In this document: positions 25,046 to 33,808 of the stretch, piece after piece
How the letters are laid out: each line of letters starts with the position of its first letter
How positions within the stretch are numbered: the stretch's first letter is position 1
Assembly: GCA_910576785.1 (NCBI GenBank)
Contig: CAJTJG010000003.1
Location: 131,770 to 195,769 of the forward strand
DNA from: an uncultured Duncaniella sp.
Lineage (GTDB): Bacteria; Bacteroidota; Bacteroidia; Bacteroidales; Muribaculaceae
Direction: 5' to 3'
Length of the DNA stretch: 64,000 nucleotides
The notes under the pieces: generated by a model
What the model saw: only the letters and a program-made list of their open reading frames with translations
Told to the model about the DNA's origin: nothing
Database searches by the model: none
Program-made: the position numbers and the translations under genes

Positions 25046-26341
25046 TTACTCTATTTTTGACAGAACGGCGCCGTCGGCGAGTGTGGTCTCGATGATGTCG
25101 CCTTTGGTAAGGCCGGCAGCGGATGTCACCGCATGTCCATTGAGGCGGGTGATGGAGTAGCCCCGTCGGAGTGTGGCCACGGGTGACAGAACATCGACGA
25201 GTGAGGCCATGGAGTCCAGACGCGATCGCTCACGCTGCAGTGATGAGGGTGCCACGATCTCAAGAGTGCCGGCGAGTTTGTCCAGACGGACACGCTCGGG
25301 CGCGAGGCGGCGTGATGCTGTGTCGGCAAGCATCATCGAGAGCCTGTCCATGCGTGTGCCGGCCCTCTGCAAGGCTCCTGCAGGGAGGTGAGGTAGGGAT
25401 GCTGCGGCATAGGCGAGCTGCTCGCGGCACCCTGATATGATGGCAGTGAGGGTGTGGGTTATAGAGTCGGCCATGGCAGCGAGCCGGGCGAGAGCTTCCT
25501 CTCCGCGGGATATGAGCCATTCGGCAGCGGCGGTGGGAGTCTTGACACGCATGTTGGCCACATAGTCGAGCACTGTCACATCCCGTTCGTGGCCGATGCC
25601 AATGATGACCGGGAGTGGAAACTGGGCGATGTTGGATGCGAGATCGTAGGAGTCGAATGCGGCGAGATCGCTCGTTGCGCCACCGCCGCGTATTATCACC
25701 ACGCAGTCCCACCGATCCTCCTCGGCGGCTATGGCATCGAGGGCCTCGATGATAGCTGACGGCGCTCCCTGTCCCTGCATCAGTGCCGGAAAGAGGCGCA
25801 CGTCAAAACGAAGGCGGGAGGGTGTGGTGAAGAGTTGGTTGACGAAGTCGCCGTATCCTGCCGCACCGGGAGCCGATATCACGGCTATCCTGAGAGTCGG
25901 GTCGGGCCAGTCGAGCTCGCGGTTAAGATCGATCACCCCCTCGGCTTTCAGCCGCGCCACTATCTCCATACGTCTTCTGACGAGATCGCCCATGGTGTAG
26001 GACGGATCGATGGCGGTGATGTTGACGGAGAGTCCGTAGGCCGGATGGTAGGAGGCGGTGGCGAGCACCATCACTTTCATTCCGCTGTCAAGGCGTGTGC
26101 CTGTGGCTGCGGCAAATTCGGCATCGATTCTCGCGAAGACATTGCGCCATATGGTGGCGCGTATGCGGGCCACGGGTTCGCCGGTGGCGGGATGTTTCTG
26201 CACGAGTTCAAGGTAGCAGTGGCCCGAGCGCCTTACGTCGGAGGTCTCGGCTGTTACCCATACGCCTCGTATGCCGGGAGCAGAGTTGATGGCACCGGAG
26301 AGACGGGAGGTGAATTCCTCAAGAGTTATGGCTGATTGCAT
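25046..26341 (-). CDS. xseA: Exodeoxyribonuclease VII large subunit
   Basis: 431 aa. With XseB it forms ExoVII, degrading single-stranded DNA in both directions. The N-terminal OB-fold covers about residues 5-105 (GVWVTAETSDVRRSGHCYLEL). The catalytic domain shows ISAPGAAGYGDF, VVIIRGGGATSDLAAFDSYDLA and PVIIGIGHERDVTVLDYVANMRVKTPTAAAEW. The coiled-coil region and the end LRRGYSITRLNG are typical. xseB is not adjacent. The only visible -7 box ends 5 nt before the ATG, so the mRNA may be leaderless or nearly so. Confidence 0.94.
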   Translation of the reverse strand: MQSAITLEEFTSRLSGAINSAPGIRGVWVTAETSDVRRSGHCYLELVQKHPATGEPVARIRATIWRNVFARIDAEFAAATGTRLDSGMKVMVLATASYHPAYGLSVNITAIDPSYTMGDLVRRRMEIVARLKAEGVIDLNRELDWPDPTLRIAVISAPGAAGYGDFVNQLFTTPSRLRFDVRLFPALMQGQGAPSAIIEALDAIAAEEDRWDCVVIIRGGGATSDLAAFDSYDLASNIAQFPLPVIIGIGHERDVTVLDYVANMRVKTPTAAAEWLISRGEEALARLAAMADSITHTLTAIISGCREQLAYAAASLPHLPAGALQRAGTRMDRLSMMLADTASRRLAPERVRLDKLAGTLEIVAPSSLQRERSRLDSMASLVDVLSPVATLRRGYSITRLNGHAVTSAAGLTKGDIIETTLADGAVLSKIE

Positions 26342-26345
26342 ATTG

Positions 26346-26353
26346 CAAATTTA
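26346..26353 (-). promoter_or_regulatory. -7 element immediately upstream of xseA
   Basis: TAAATTTG on the minus strand (26353-26346). With the usual spacing transcription would start at or within a nucleotide or two of the xseA ATG at 26341. No TTTG -33 element is evident. Confidence 0.45.
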
Positions 26354-26463
26354 CTAATTATCCATTAAATTTGCCACCCACGCATGAAAATATCGGTAGT
26401 GTGGCCGGGAAAAGTTGTAGCTTATTTGTTTGAAAAATGTAATCATCAATCCATAATAAGAAA

Positions 26464-28206
26464 ATGACAATAGATCTCAACGGTATACATTCGCCTTCCG
26501 ACATCAAGGGGATGGATATCGATACTCTCCGTCTGCTGAGCGAGGAGCTCAGAGCTGTACTGATCAAGAAACTCGCCTCCCATGGTGGACATGTGGGCCC
26601 CAACCTCGGGGTGGTAGAGGCAACCGTTGCGCTCCACTATGTGTTTGACGCCCCGAAGGATCAGATAGTGTTCGATGTGTCGCACCAGAGTTATGTGCAC
26701 AAGATGCTGACGGGACGCATTGGCGCCTTTACGGATCCGGCACACTATGATGATGTGACGGGCTATACATGTCCACGCGAATCGCCGGAGTATGATCTTT
26801 TTGAGGTTGGACACACCTCTACGTCCATCTCTCTGGCCACCGGTCTTGCCAAGGCCCGAGATCTGCGTGGCGGAGATGGAAATGTCGTGGCGTTCATAGG
26901 CGATGCATCGCTTGGTGGCGGCATGGCTCTCGAGGCCCTCGACTATGCGCCTGAACTCGGGTCGAACATCATAATAATAGTCAATGACAATCAGATGTCG
27001 ATAGCCGAGAATCATGGAGAGCTCTATTCGCATCTCGCCCATCTGAGAGCCACTGCGGGGAAGAGTGACAACAATATATTCAAGGCTCTCGGCTATGAAT
27101 ATATATATGTGGCGGAGGGTAATGACCTGAGGGCATTGATACGGGCCTATCGTCAGGCCAAGGATTCGCCCCGTGCCGTGCTCATACACATCAATACGAT
27201 GAAGGGGTCCGGACTTCCGGTGGCCGAGAAGGAGAAGGAGCAGTTCCATTATCATTCTCCTTTCGATCCGGCTACGGGGGCGCCGCTTTCAGCAGATCGT
27301 GATGACAGCTATCAGGATATATTTGCCAAGCTGATGCTTGAATTGATGCATGAGGATGGGTCAGTGGCGTTGCTGAACGCCGGAACTCCCGGAGCCATCG
27401 GTATGACGGCACCTCGCCGTGAGGCTGCCGGGCGGCAGATGGTGGATGTGGGCATAGCCGAGCAGGATTGCGTCACCATGGCCGCCGGTATGGCCCGCGG
27501 AGGCGCGCGTGCGGTGATGGGTGTCGTGGCCACATTCCTTCAGCGTGCTTATGACCAACTGTCGCACGATGTGGCCATCAATAATCTTCCTGTTACGATA
27601 GTAGATTTCTATGGCGGTATCTTCGCTATGAATGACATGACACACCTCGGATTCTTCGATGTGGCCATGGTGTCGAATATCCCCGGCATACTTTTCCTCT
27701 CGCCGGCTACCGTCGAGGAGTATGAGTCGATGATAAGGTGGTCGGTGGCCGAGAAGCCCGGTCCGGTAGTGATACGCACTCCCGGTGGCGCACCCGTGCA
27801 CAGTGACCGCCCCGTACTCATGCCGTTCACCCGCTATGACGTGGTGCGGGAGGGCTCGGAGGTGGCTATAATCGGCGAGGGCGCGTTGCTGCAGAATGCT
27901 CTCAAAGCCGCCGATATACTCAGAGAGTCGGGCGTAGAGGCCACGGTCATAAATCCGCGTGTACTTTCGCAGGTTGATACCGAATGTCTTGACTCGCTGC
28001 GCGGATATCGTCATGTGATCACTGTGGAGGATGGCATAGTGGATGGCGGATTCGGCCAGAAGGTCGCTGCATATCTCGGAGGAGCCTCCTGCAAGGTGAC
28101 ATGCCTGGGACTGAAGAAGGAGTTCCTTGACCGCTACTCTGTGAAGGATGTCCTTGAGGCTAATTCCTTGACTCCTGAAGCGATAGCCACCATAGCGCTG
28201 GCCTGA
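26464..28206 (+). CDS. Short, divergent DXS-like transketolase
   Basis: 580 aa, shorter than usual DXS (about 620-640). The ThDP-enzyme layout of DXS is kept: FDVSHQSYVHKMLTGR, EVGHTSTSISLATGLA, then the ThDP motif FIGDASLGGGMALEALDYA...NDNQMSIAENHG, and IAEQDCVTMAAGMARGGARAVMGV in the pyrimidine domain. Differences from canonical DXS include SHQ for GHQ, GDAS for GDGA/S and EQDC for EQHA-type. The probable reaction is condensation of pyruvate and glyceraldehyde 3-phosphate to DXP for isoprenoids and thiamine, but a paralogue with a different substrate is possible. It is followed by a long inverted repeat and a convergent trx gene. Confidence 0.8.
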   Translation: MTIDLNGIHSPSDIKGMDIDTLRLLSEELRAVLIKKLASHGGHVGPNLGVVEATVALHYVFDAPKDQIVFDVSHQSYVHKMLTGRIGAFTDPAHYDDVTGYTCPRESPEYDLFEVGHTSTSISLATGLAKARDLRGGDGNVVAFIGDASLGGGMALEALDYAPELGSNIIIIVNDNQMSIAENHGELYSHLAHLRATAGKSDNNIFKALGYEYIYVAEGNDLRALIRAYRQAKDSPRAVLIHINTMKGSGLPVAEKEKEQFHYHSPFDPATGAPLSADRDDSYQDIFAKLMLELMHEDGSVALLNAGTPGAIGMTAPRREAAGRQMVDVGIAEQDCVTMAAGMARGGARAVMGVVATFLQRAYDQLSHDVAINNLPVTIVDFYGGIFAMNDMTHLGFFDVAMVSNIPGILFLSPATVEEYESMIRWSVAEKPGPVVIRTPGGAPVHSDRPVLMPFTRYDVVREGSEVAIIGEGALLQNALKAADILRESGVEATVINPRVLSQVDTECLDSLRGYRHVITVEDGIVDGGFGQKVAAYLGGASCKVTCLGLKKEFLDRYSVKDVLEANSLTPEAIATIALA

Positions 28207-28246
28207 CAGGACTGAGTGCTGAAGGATGGCGATGTGCCAAAATATA

Positions 28247-28335
28247 GAAGGATACAGAAGGACAAAAAAGGGACAAAAGTGACAAAATATTGATTTTTGT
28301 CGCTTTTGTCCCTTTTTTGTCCTTCTGTATCTTTC
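28247..28335. repeat. Long inverted repeat, 41-nt arms (LIR copy 3)
   Basis: Arms 28247-28287 and 28295-28335 are complementary except for two positions, around a 7-nt loop. The core ACAGAAGGACAAAAAAGGGACAAAAGTGACAAAA is close to copies 1 and 4. It lies between convergent dxs-like and trx genes, so it probably serves both as terminator. Confidence 0.85.
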
Positions 28336-28382
28336 TGTCAATTGGGATACAGCCTCATCCTTCAGTCAGTGGGACTGACGGA

Positions 28383-28703
28383 TCACATCTCAAGGAGCTG
28401 CTTGATGCGCTCCTCGATTGTGGCCTTGGGCTGTGCGCCGGCCAGACGGAGCGAGCTGATCTGCTGTCCGCCCTTGAAGAAGAGGATGGTGGGGATGGAC
28501 ATAATACGGAACTGTGTGGTCAGGTCGTTCTCCTCCTCGATGTTGTACTTGCCGATGGCCACGGTACCCTCGTATTCATTGGCGAGCTCCTCGATGACCG
28601 GGCTCATTCTCACGCAGGGACCACACCATGTGGCCCAGAAGTCGATCACTACGGGCTGGCCCGATGCGATAATCTCATGTACGTTTTGGTCGGTAAATGT
28701 CAT
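28383..28703 (-). CDS. trxA: Thioredoxin
   Basis: 106 aa, a single cytoplasmic thioredoxin domain without signal peptide. The active site WCGPC is in VVIDFWATWCGPCVRMSPVIEELA. The cis-proline loop is MSIPTILFFKGG. It reduces protein disulfides using electrons from thioredoxin reductase. It lies 22 nt downstream of dnaE on the same strand with no visible promoter in the gap, so it is probably expressed from the dnaE transcript. That dnaE-trx order recurs in Bacteroidales (known context, not checked here). Confidence 0.95.
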   Translation of the reverse strand: MTFTDQNVHEIIASGQPVVIDFWATWCGPCVRMSPVIEELANEYEGTVAIGKYNIEEENDLTTQFRIMSIPTILFFKGGQQISSLRLAGAQPKATIEERIKQLLEM

Positions 28704-28725
28704 TGTCGTTTAGGTGTATTGTGAG

Positions 28726-31700
28726 TTAATTGTTGATAGTGAAGCTGATGTTTTCCTCGCTCAGCGCTTCGACAAGGGAGCGGGTGATGGGTATGCGACG
28801 GCCTGCGCGCATGACCAGCGAGCGGTTGATCGATGGGTCGAAGAGGCGGAATGCAAGTTCGCCGGTGGCTTCTCCATAGGCATTCGGATCCATGCGCTCG
28901 GCGATGATCTCCTTGAGGGTGTCGGACAGTCGAGGTGTGGGTATGTCGAGAGTGATGCTGCGCACGAGTTTGCCTTTCACGCTGTCGAGGAGACGTATGT
29001 TGAGTATGTTGAACCGCAGATCCTCGTTGGCATAGCGTCGCTGATACTGTCCGGAGATAAGGATGGGGGTGCCGGGCAGACCGTAGTTGTGGAAGTCGAT
29101 GAAGGTCTGTCCGAACAGCATGAATTCGGCAGATCCGGTGTAATCCTCTATCTTGAGTATGCCGAACGGACCTTTGCGGCCCTGTCGCTGCTGGAAGTCG
29201 ACCACCATGCCGCCGAATGTGAGGTCGACGCCCTCGACGGGATCGAATTCGTTGAAGCCCTTTATGGTACATGTCCCGTAGGTAAGATCCATGTAGTAAG
29301 GGTCGAGGGGGTGGGCTGATAGATACATGCCGACGAGTTCGCGCTCCTTCTCGAGCTTTGTGGCCATGGGCCATTCGGTGGCCGGAGTGACGGGGGGACG
29401 TCCGGCGGTGGACATTTCGGCGTCGTCGCCGAAGAGCGACATAGCCGATGACATGCGGTCGTTCTGGAATGCCTGGCCGTAGCGCACGAGTGTCTCGGAG
29501 AAGGATTCCCCCTTGGCATTTTCAGCCATGAAGTCTTCGCGCTTTATATCGGGGAAACTGTCGAAGGCACCGGCAAGCACGAGGTTGTCGAGTGTACGGC
29601 GGTTGACGGTGCCGGCGGGGACGCGTTCGATGAAGTCGTAGACCGATGAGAATGGACCTGATGCATCGCGCTCGTCGATGATGGCCTTGACAACTCCCTC
29701 GCCTACGCCCTTGATAGCAGCGAGACCGAAGCGGATGTCGCCGTGGGAGTTCACACCGAACTCCATGAAACTCTCGTTGATATCCGGGCCGAGTACCTTG
29801 ATCTTCATGCGTTTGCACTCGTCCATGAAGCCTGTGAGCTTGGTGATATCCGAACGGTTGCGCGTGAGGATGGCGGCCATGTACTCCGGCGGGTAGTTGG
29901 CCTTGAGCCACGCTGTCTGGAACGCTACCCACGAGTAGCATGTGGCGTGGCTCTTGTTGAAGGCGTAGGACGCGAATTTCTTCCAGTCAGCCCAGATCTT
30001 TGAGAGAACCTTGGGGTCATGGCCGTTGGCCTGGCCTCCTTTCAGGAAGAGGTCCTCAAGTTCGTTCATCTTGTCGATGAGTTTTTTACCCATGGCTTTG
30101 CGCAGGGTGTCGCTCTGGCCGCGGGTGAAGTTGGCCAGCAGTCGAGACAGGAGCATGACCTGCTCCTGATAGACGGTGACGCCATAGGTGTCCTTGAGGT
30201 ACTTCTCCATCACGGGGATATCATAGGTGATGGGGCTGCGGCCATGCTTGCGCGCGATGAAGTCGGGGATGTAGTCCATGGGGCCCGGACGGTAGAGGGC
30301 GTTCATGGCTATGAGATCCTCGAATGTGGAGGGCTGGAGCTCACGCAGATACTTCTGCATGCCGGCTGACTCGAACTGGAATGTTCCGGTGGTATGTCCC
30401 TGGCAGTAGAGCTCGTATGTCTTGGGGTCGGCGATGTCGATGTTGTCGATATCGATGTCGATACCCTTGGTGAGTTTGATGTTGTGGATGGCCTCCTTGA
30501 TGATGGAGAGGGTCTTGAGGCCGAGGAAGTCCATCTTTATGAGTCCGGTGTCCTCAATGATGGAACCTTCGTACTGCGTGACTGTGATCTTGTCATTGCC
30601 GCTCGCACCGGGGTTTTTGTCGACGGCTGTGGCCACGGGAACCCAGTCGGTGATCGGGTCGCGGCATATTATGACACCGCAGGCATGGACGCCTGTATTG
30701 CGGACGTTGCCCTCGAGACGACGGGCATATTCGAGGGTTTCGGTGATGAGAGGGTTGCGCGACTGTAGCTCGTCGGCGAACTCTGGGACGAACTTGTAAC
30801 AGTTGGAGAGATTGGTTTTCAGTGTTTTGCCGTCGGGACCGTCGGGCATGCGTTTGGGCACAAGGTTGGCAAGACGGTTGCTCTCCGGCAGCGGGAGCTG
30901 CTCCACACGGGCAACGTCCTTGATGGCGCTCTTGGCGGCCATTGTGCCGAAGGTGATGATGTGGGCCACCTTCTCCTCGCCATAGCGCTCGGTGACGTAG
31001 CGGAGCACATCGCCGCGGCCATCGTCGTCGAAGTCCACGTCGATATCGGGGAGGGAGATACGGTCGGGATTGAGGAATCGCTCGAACAGAAGGTCGTATT
31101 TGATGGGGTCCACCTGTGTGATGCCGAGGCAGTAGGCCACGACACTGCCTGCGGCCGATCCACGGCCAGGGCCGACGGACACGCCGAGCTTGCTGCGTGC
31201 CACGTTGATGAAGTCCTGGACTATGAGGAAGTAGCCCGGGAAGCCCATGGTCTTCATGATGTAGAGCTCGAAGCGTATCCGCTCCTCGAGTTCGTCGGTG
31301 AGCGGAGTGCCATATCGTCTGGCAGCGCCTTCGTAGGCGAGTTTGGCCAGATAGTCGGCCTCGAACTTTATGCGGTATAGCTTGTCATAGCCGCCGAGTT
31401 TCTCGATTTTTTTATGTGCGGCTTCGGGTGATAGAACCACGTTGCCGTTCTCGTCGCGGGTGAATTCATCGAAGAGCTCCTGCTCCGTGATGCGCGATCT
31501 GTACTCCTCTTCGGTGCCGAAGTCGGCGGGGATCTCGAAGAATGGCATGATGGGGGCGTGATCTATGGAGTAGATCTCCACCTTGTCGAGGATCTCGAGG
31601 GTGTTTGATAGCGCTTCGGGCAGGTCGGGGAACACCTGAGCCATCTCCTGCTGCGACTTGAACCACTCCTGCTTGGTGTAGCGCATGCGGTCGGGGTCGG

Positions 31701-32547
31701 TGAGATAGTTGTTGGTGGAGATGCAGATGAGGCGGTCATGAGCCTCGGCGTCCTCGGCGTTGATGAAGTGGGAGTCGTTGGTGGCTATGATCTTGACGCC
31801 GTTGCGGCGTGCCAGGTCGATGAGGTGGGGATTCACCCGCTCCTGCACCTCGAAGGTCTCGCGGTTGCCTCCGGGGAGGTCAGTGCGGTGGCGCTGCAGC
31901 TCGATGTAGTAGTCGTCGCCGAAGGTCTCCTTGTACCATTTCACCTGGCGGTCAGCCTCCTCGAGGTCGCCGGCCATGATGAGTTTTGGTATCTCGCCGC
32001 CGAGACATGCCGAGCAGACGATGAGGCCTTCGCGGTGCTGGGCGAGAGCCTTCTTGTCGGTGCGGGGGTGGTGGTAGAAACCTTCTGTGTGCCCTTGGGA
32101 TACGATCTTGATGAGGTTCTTGTAGCCCTTGAGGTTCTTGGCGAGAACCACGAGGTGGCGTCCTTTGTCGGATTTGTCGGACTTGTCGTGCAGATCACCC
32201 TTGGCCACATACATCTCGCAGCCGAATATGGGTTTGAACCGGAGTACCTCCTCGTAGTGGGCTATCTCCTGCTCGATATCCGGACGTAACTTCTCCGCCT
32301 CCTCGGGCGATGCCTCGTCAAGCTTCTTGCGGGCGTCGGCTATCTTGCCTTTGTATTTGCCTTTGAGCTTGTTGACATAGTTGGCCAGCTCCTTGATACC
32401 AAACATGTTGCCATGGTCAGTGAGGGCGAATCCGGGCATGCCGAGCTTTATGGCCTTGTCCACAAGGCCTGTCACGGATGCCTGTCCGTCGAGCAGAGAG
32501 TACTGGCTATGGACATGAAGATGTATGAAGGGGGGTGTTTCAGTCAT
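28726..32547 (-). CDS. dnaE: DNA polymerase III subunit alpha
   Basis: 1273 aa from ATG 32547 (MTETPPFIHLHVHSQYSLLDG). An in-frame ATG at 32577 falls inside the -7 promoter box and is rejected. It is the replicative polymerase catalytic subunit. The N-terminal PHP domain begins with HLHVHSQYS. The polymerase active site shows GPGRGSAAGSVVAYCLGIT and SLPDIDVDFDDDGR, with the metal-binding aspartates. The tandem HhH region (GLAAIKGVGEGVV) and the C-terminal OB domain (FGGMVVDFQQRQ, ILISGQYQRRY) follow. The Lys/Glu-rich insertion near residues 50-85 is longer than in E. coli. It is cotranscribed with trxA. Confidence 0.97.
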   Translation of the reverse strand: MTETPPFIHLHVHSQYSLLDGQASVTGLVDKAIKLGMPGFALTDHGNMFGIKELANYVNKLKGKYKGKIADARKKLDEASPEEAEKLRPDIEQEIAHYEEVLRFKPIFGCEMYVAKGDLHDKSDKSDKGRHLVVLAKNLKGYKNLIKIVSQGHTEGFYHHPRTDKKALAQHREGLIVCSACLGGEIPKLIMAGDLEEADRQVKWYKETFGDDYYIELQRHRTDLPGGNRETFEVQERVNPHLIDLARRNGVKIIATNDSHFINAEDAEAHDRLICISTNNYLTDPDRMRYTKQEWFKSQQEMAQVFPDLPEALSNTLEILDKVEIYSIDHAPIMPFFEIPADFGTEEEYRSRITEQELFDEFTRDENGNVVLSPEAAHKKIEKLGGYDKLYRIKFEADYLAKLAYEGAARRYGTPLTDELEERIRFELYIMKTMGFPGYFLIVQDFINVARSKLGVSVGPGRGSAAGSVVAYCLGITQVDPIKYDLLFERFLNPDRISLPDIDVDFDDDGRGDVLRYVTERYGEEKVAHIITFGTMAAKSAIKDVARVEQLPLPESNRLANLVPKRMPDGPDGKTLKTNLSNCYKFVPEFADELQSRNPLITETLEYARRLEGNVRNTGVHACGVIICRDPITDWVPVATAVDKNPGASGNDKITVTQYEGSIIEDTGLIKMDFLGLKTLSIIKEAIHNIKLTKGIDIDIDNIDIADPKTYELYCQGHTTGTFQFESAGMQKYLRELQPSTFEDLIAMNALYRPGPMDYIPDFIARKHGRSPITYDIPVMEKYLKDTYGVTVYQEQVMLLSRLLANFTRGQSDTLRKAMGKKLIDKMNELEDLFLKGGQANGHDPKVLSKIWADWKKFASYAFNKSHATCYSWVAFQTAWLKANYPPEYMAAILTRNRSDITKLTGFMDECKRMKIKVLGPDINESFMEFGVNSHGDIRFGLAAIKGVGEGVVKAIIDERDASGPFSSVYDFIERVPAGTVNRRTLDNLVLAGAFDSFPDIKREDFMAENAKGESFSETLVRYGQAFQNDRMSSAMSLFGDDAEMSTAGRPPVTPATEWPMATKLEKERELVGMYLSAHPLDPYYMDLTYGTCTIKGFNEFDPVEGVDLTFGGMVVDFQQRQGRKGPFGILKIEDYTGSAEFMLFGQTFIDFHNYGLPGTPILISGQYQRRYANEDLRFNILNIRLLDSVKGKLVRSITLDIPTPRLSDTLKEIIAERMDPNAYGEATGELAFRLFDPSINRSLVMRAGRRIPITRSLVEALSEENISFTINN

Positions 32548-32574
32548 GGCGTGTGGGGAGGGGTAAAATGTTTT

Positions 32575-32582
32575 CAAAATTA
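32575..32582 (-). promoter_or_regulatory. Probable -7 element of the dnaE promoter
   Basis: TAATTTTG on the minus strand (32582-32575). It gives a ~23-nt leader to ATG 32547 and excludes the ATG at 32577. The -33 element is not obvious. Confidence 0.5.
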
Positions 32583-32679
32583 CTCAAAAATCCACAACGT
32601 TCACATCTAAAAAATGCTAAAAATAGCACGAGTGTTGATAAAGTGTTGCGGACGGTGATGGAATGATAAGGAAATTTAC

Positions 32680-32687
32680 TACTTTTG
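32680..32687 (+). promoter_or_regulatory. Probable -7 element of the dapA promoter
   Basis: TACTTTTG at 32680-32687 gives transcription from about 32693 and a leader of ~70 nt. It rules out the earlier in-frame ATG at 32689 as the dapA start. Confidence 0.5.
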
Positions 32688-32763
32688 TGTGCTTTTGTGG
32701 CTTTTCAAGTGTTCAATATATAGAATTGCTACTGATTGTCAAACACGCTCAAGACACCGCATC

Positions 32764-33651
32764 ATGTCAACCGAGAGATTGCGCGGCATGGGGGTCGCGC
32801 TCACTACCCCCTTCAGGCAGGACGAAACCGTCGATTTTGAGACCCTTGATTTCCATGTTGATTATCTCGTGGAGGAGGGGGCCGACTATATAGTTGTGCT
32901 CGGCACTACGGGAGAAACCCCTACACTCAGCCGAAAGGAGAAGGAGCAGGTGGCCGCCCGTGTGCTTGACCGTGTGAAGGGGCGCATACCGCTTGTGCTC
33001 GGTGTGGGTGGCAACTGCACACGCAATGTCGTGGCCGAGCTGGGCGATTTTCCCCGCATCGGGGAGTTTGATGCCATACTTTCGGTGGTGCCTTACTACA
33101 ACAAGCCGACGCAGGAGGGTATGTATCGCCATTTCGCCGAGATAGCCAAGGCGAGCCCGGTGCCTGTGATACTCTACAATATACCCGGACGTTCGGGTGT
33201 GAACATGAATGTCGACACCATAATACGTCTTGCCAGGGAGTTTCCCGGAAAGATAATCGGCATAAAGGAGGCGTCGGGCAATATGGAGCAGGCTCAGCAT
33301 GTCATCACCCGCCGCCCGGAGGGTTTTCTGGTGCTGTCGGGCGATGATTCGCTCGCACATACCATGATCGGAGCCGGCGGTGACGGTGTGATATCCGTGC
33401 TCGGCAACGCATATCCGCGTGAGTTTGCTGCAATGGTACATGTGAGTCTCGATGAGGAGCATCACGACGACGCGGCGGTCATGCACCAGAAATTCTCGGC
33501 CCTGTACTCGCTTCTCTTCAAGGATGGGAATCCTGCCGGCATAAAGTCACTGCTACACATCATGTTCCCGCGCTATGAGGAGGTGCTGAGGTTGCCACTC
33601 GTGCCGGTGTCGGAGTCGACCCGCAAGGGGCTTGAGGCCGAGGCGCGGTAG
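32764..33651 (+). CDS. dapA: 4-hydroxy-tetrahydrodipicolinate synthase
   Basis: 295 aa from ATG 32764 (MSTERLRGMGVALTTPFRQDE), the usual DapA N-terminus. It condenses pyruvate with aspartate semialdehyde, the first committed step to lysine and meso-diaminopimelate. The (beta/alpha)8 class I aldolase features are present: VVLGTTGETPTLS, the Tyr of LYNIPGRSGVNM, and the Schiff-base Lys in IIGIKEASGN. GDDSLAHTMIGAGGDGVISV follows. It stands alone, divergent from dnaE, and ends in a long inverted repeat facing the convergent Dcp peptidase gene. Confidence 0.95.
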   Translation: MSTERLRGMGVALTTPFRQDETVDFETLDFHVDYLVEEGADYIVVLGTTGETPTLSRKEKEQVAARVLDRVKGRIPLVLGVGGNCTRNVVAELGDFPRIGEFDAILSVVPYYNKPTQEGMYRHFAEIAKASPVPVILYNIPGRSGVNMNVDTIIRLAREFPGKIIGIKEASGNMEQAQHVITRRPEGFLVLSGDDSLAHTMIGAGGDGVISVLGNAYPREFAAMVHVSLDEEHHDDAAVMHQKFSALYSLLFKDGNPAGIKSLLHIMFPRYEEVLRLPLVPVSESTRKGLEAEAR

Positions 33652-33690
33652 ATCGTCAGAATTATTTTTTCTCTAAAGGTACAGAAGGAT

Positions 33691-33783
33691 ACAGAAGGAC
33701 AAAAAGAACAAAAGTGATAGAAATAATTAATTGTCATACTGATAATTAAAATTCTGTCACTTTTGTCCTTTTTGTCCTTCTGT
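33691..33783. repeat. Long inverted repeat, 32-nt arms (LIR copy 4)
   Basis: Arms 33691-33722 and 33752-33783 match in 30 of 32 positions around a 29-nt AT-rich loop that resembles the loop of copy 1 (AATAATTAATT...GATAATTAA). It lies between convergent dapA and dcp. Confidence 0.8.
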
Positions 33784-33808
33784 CAGTTATGAAGGTTATG
33801 GAGTCCGT

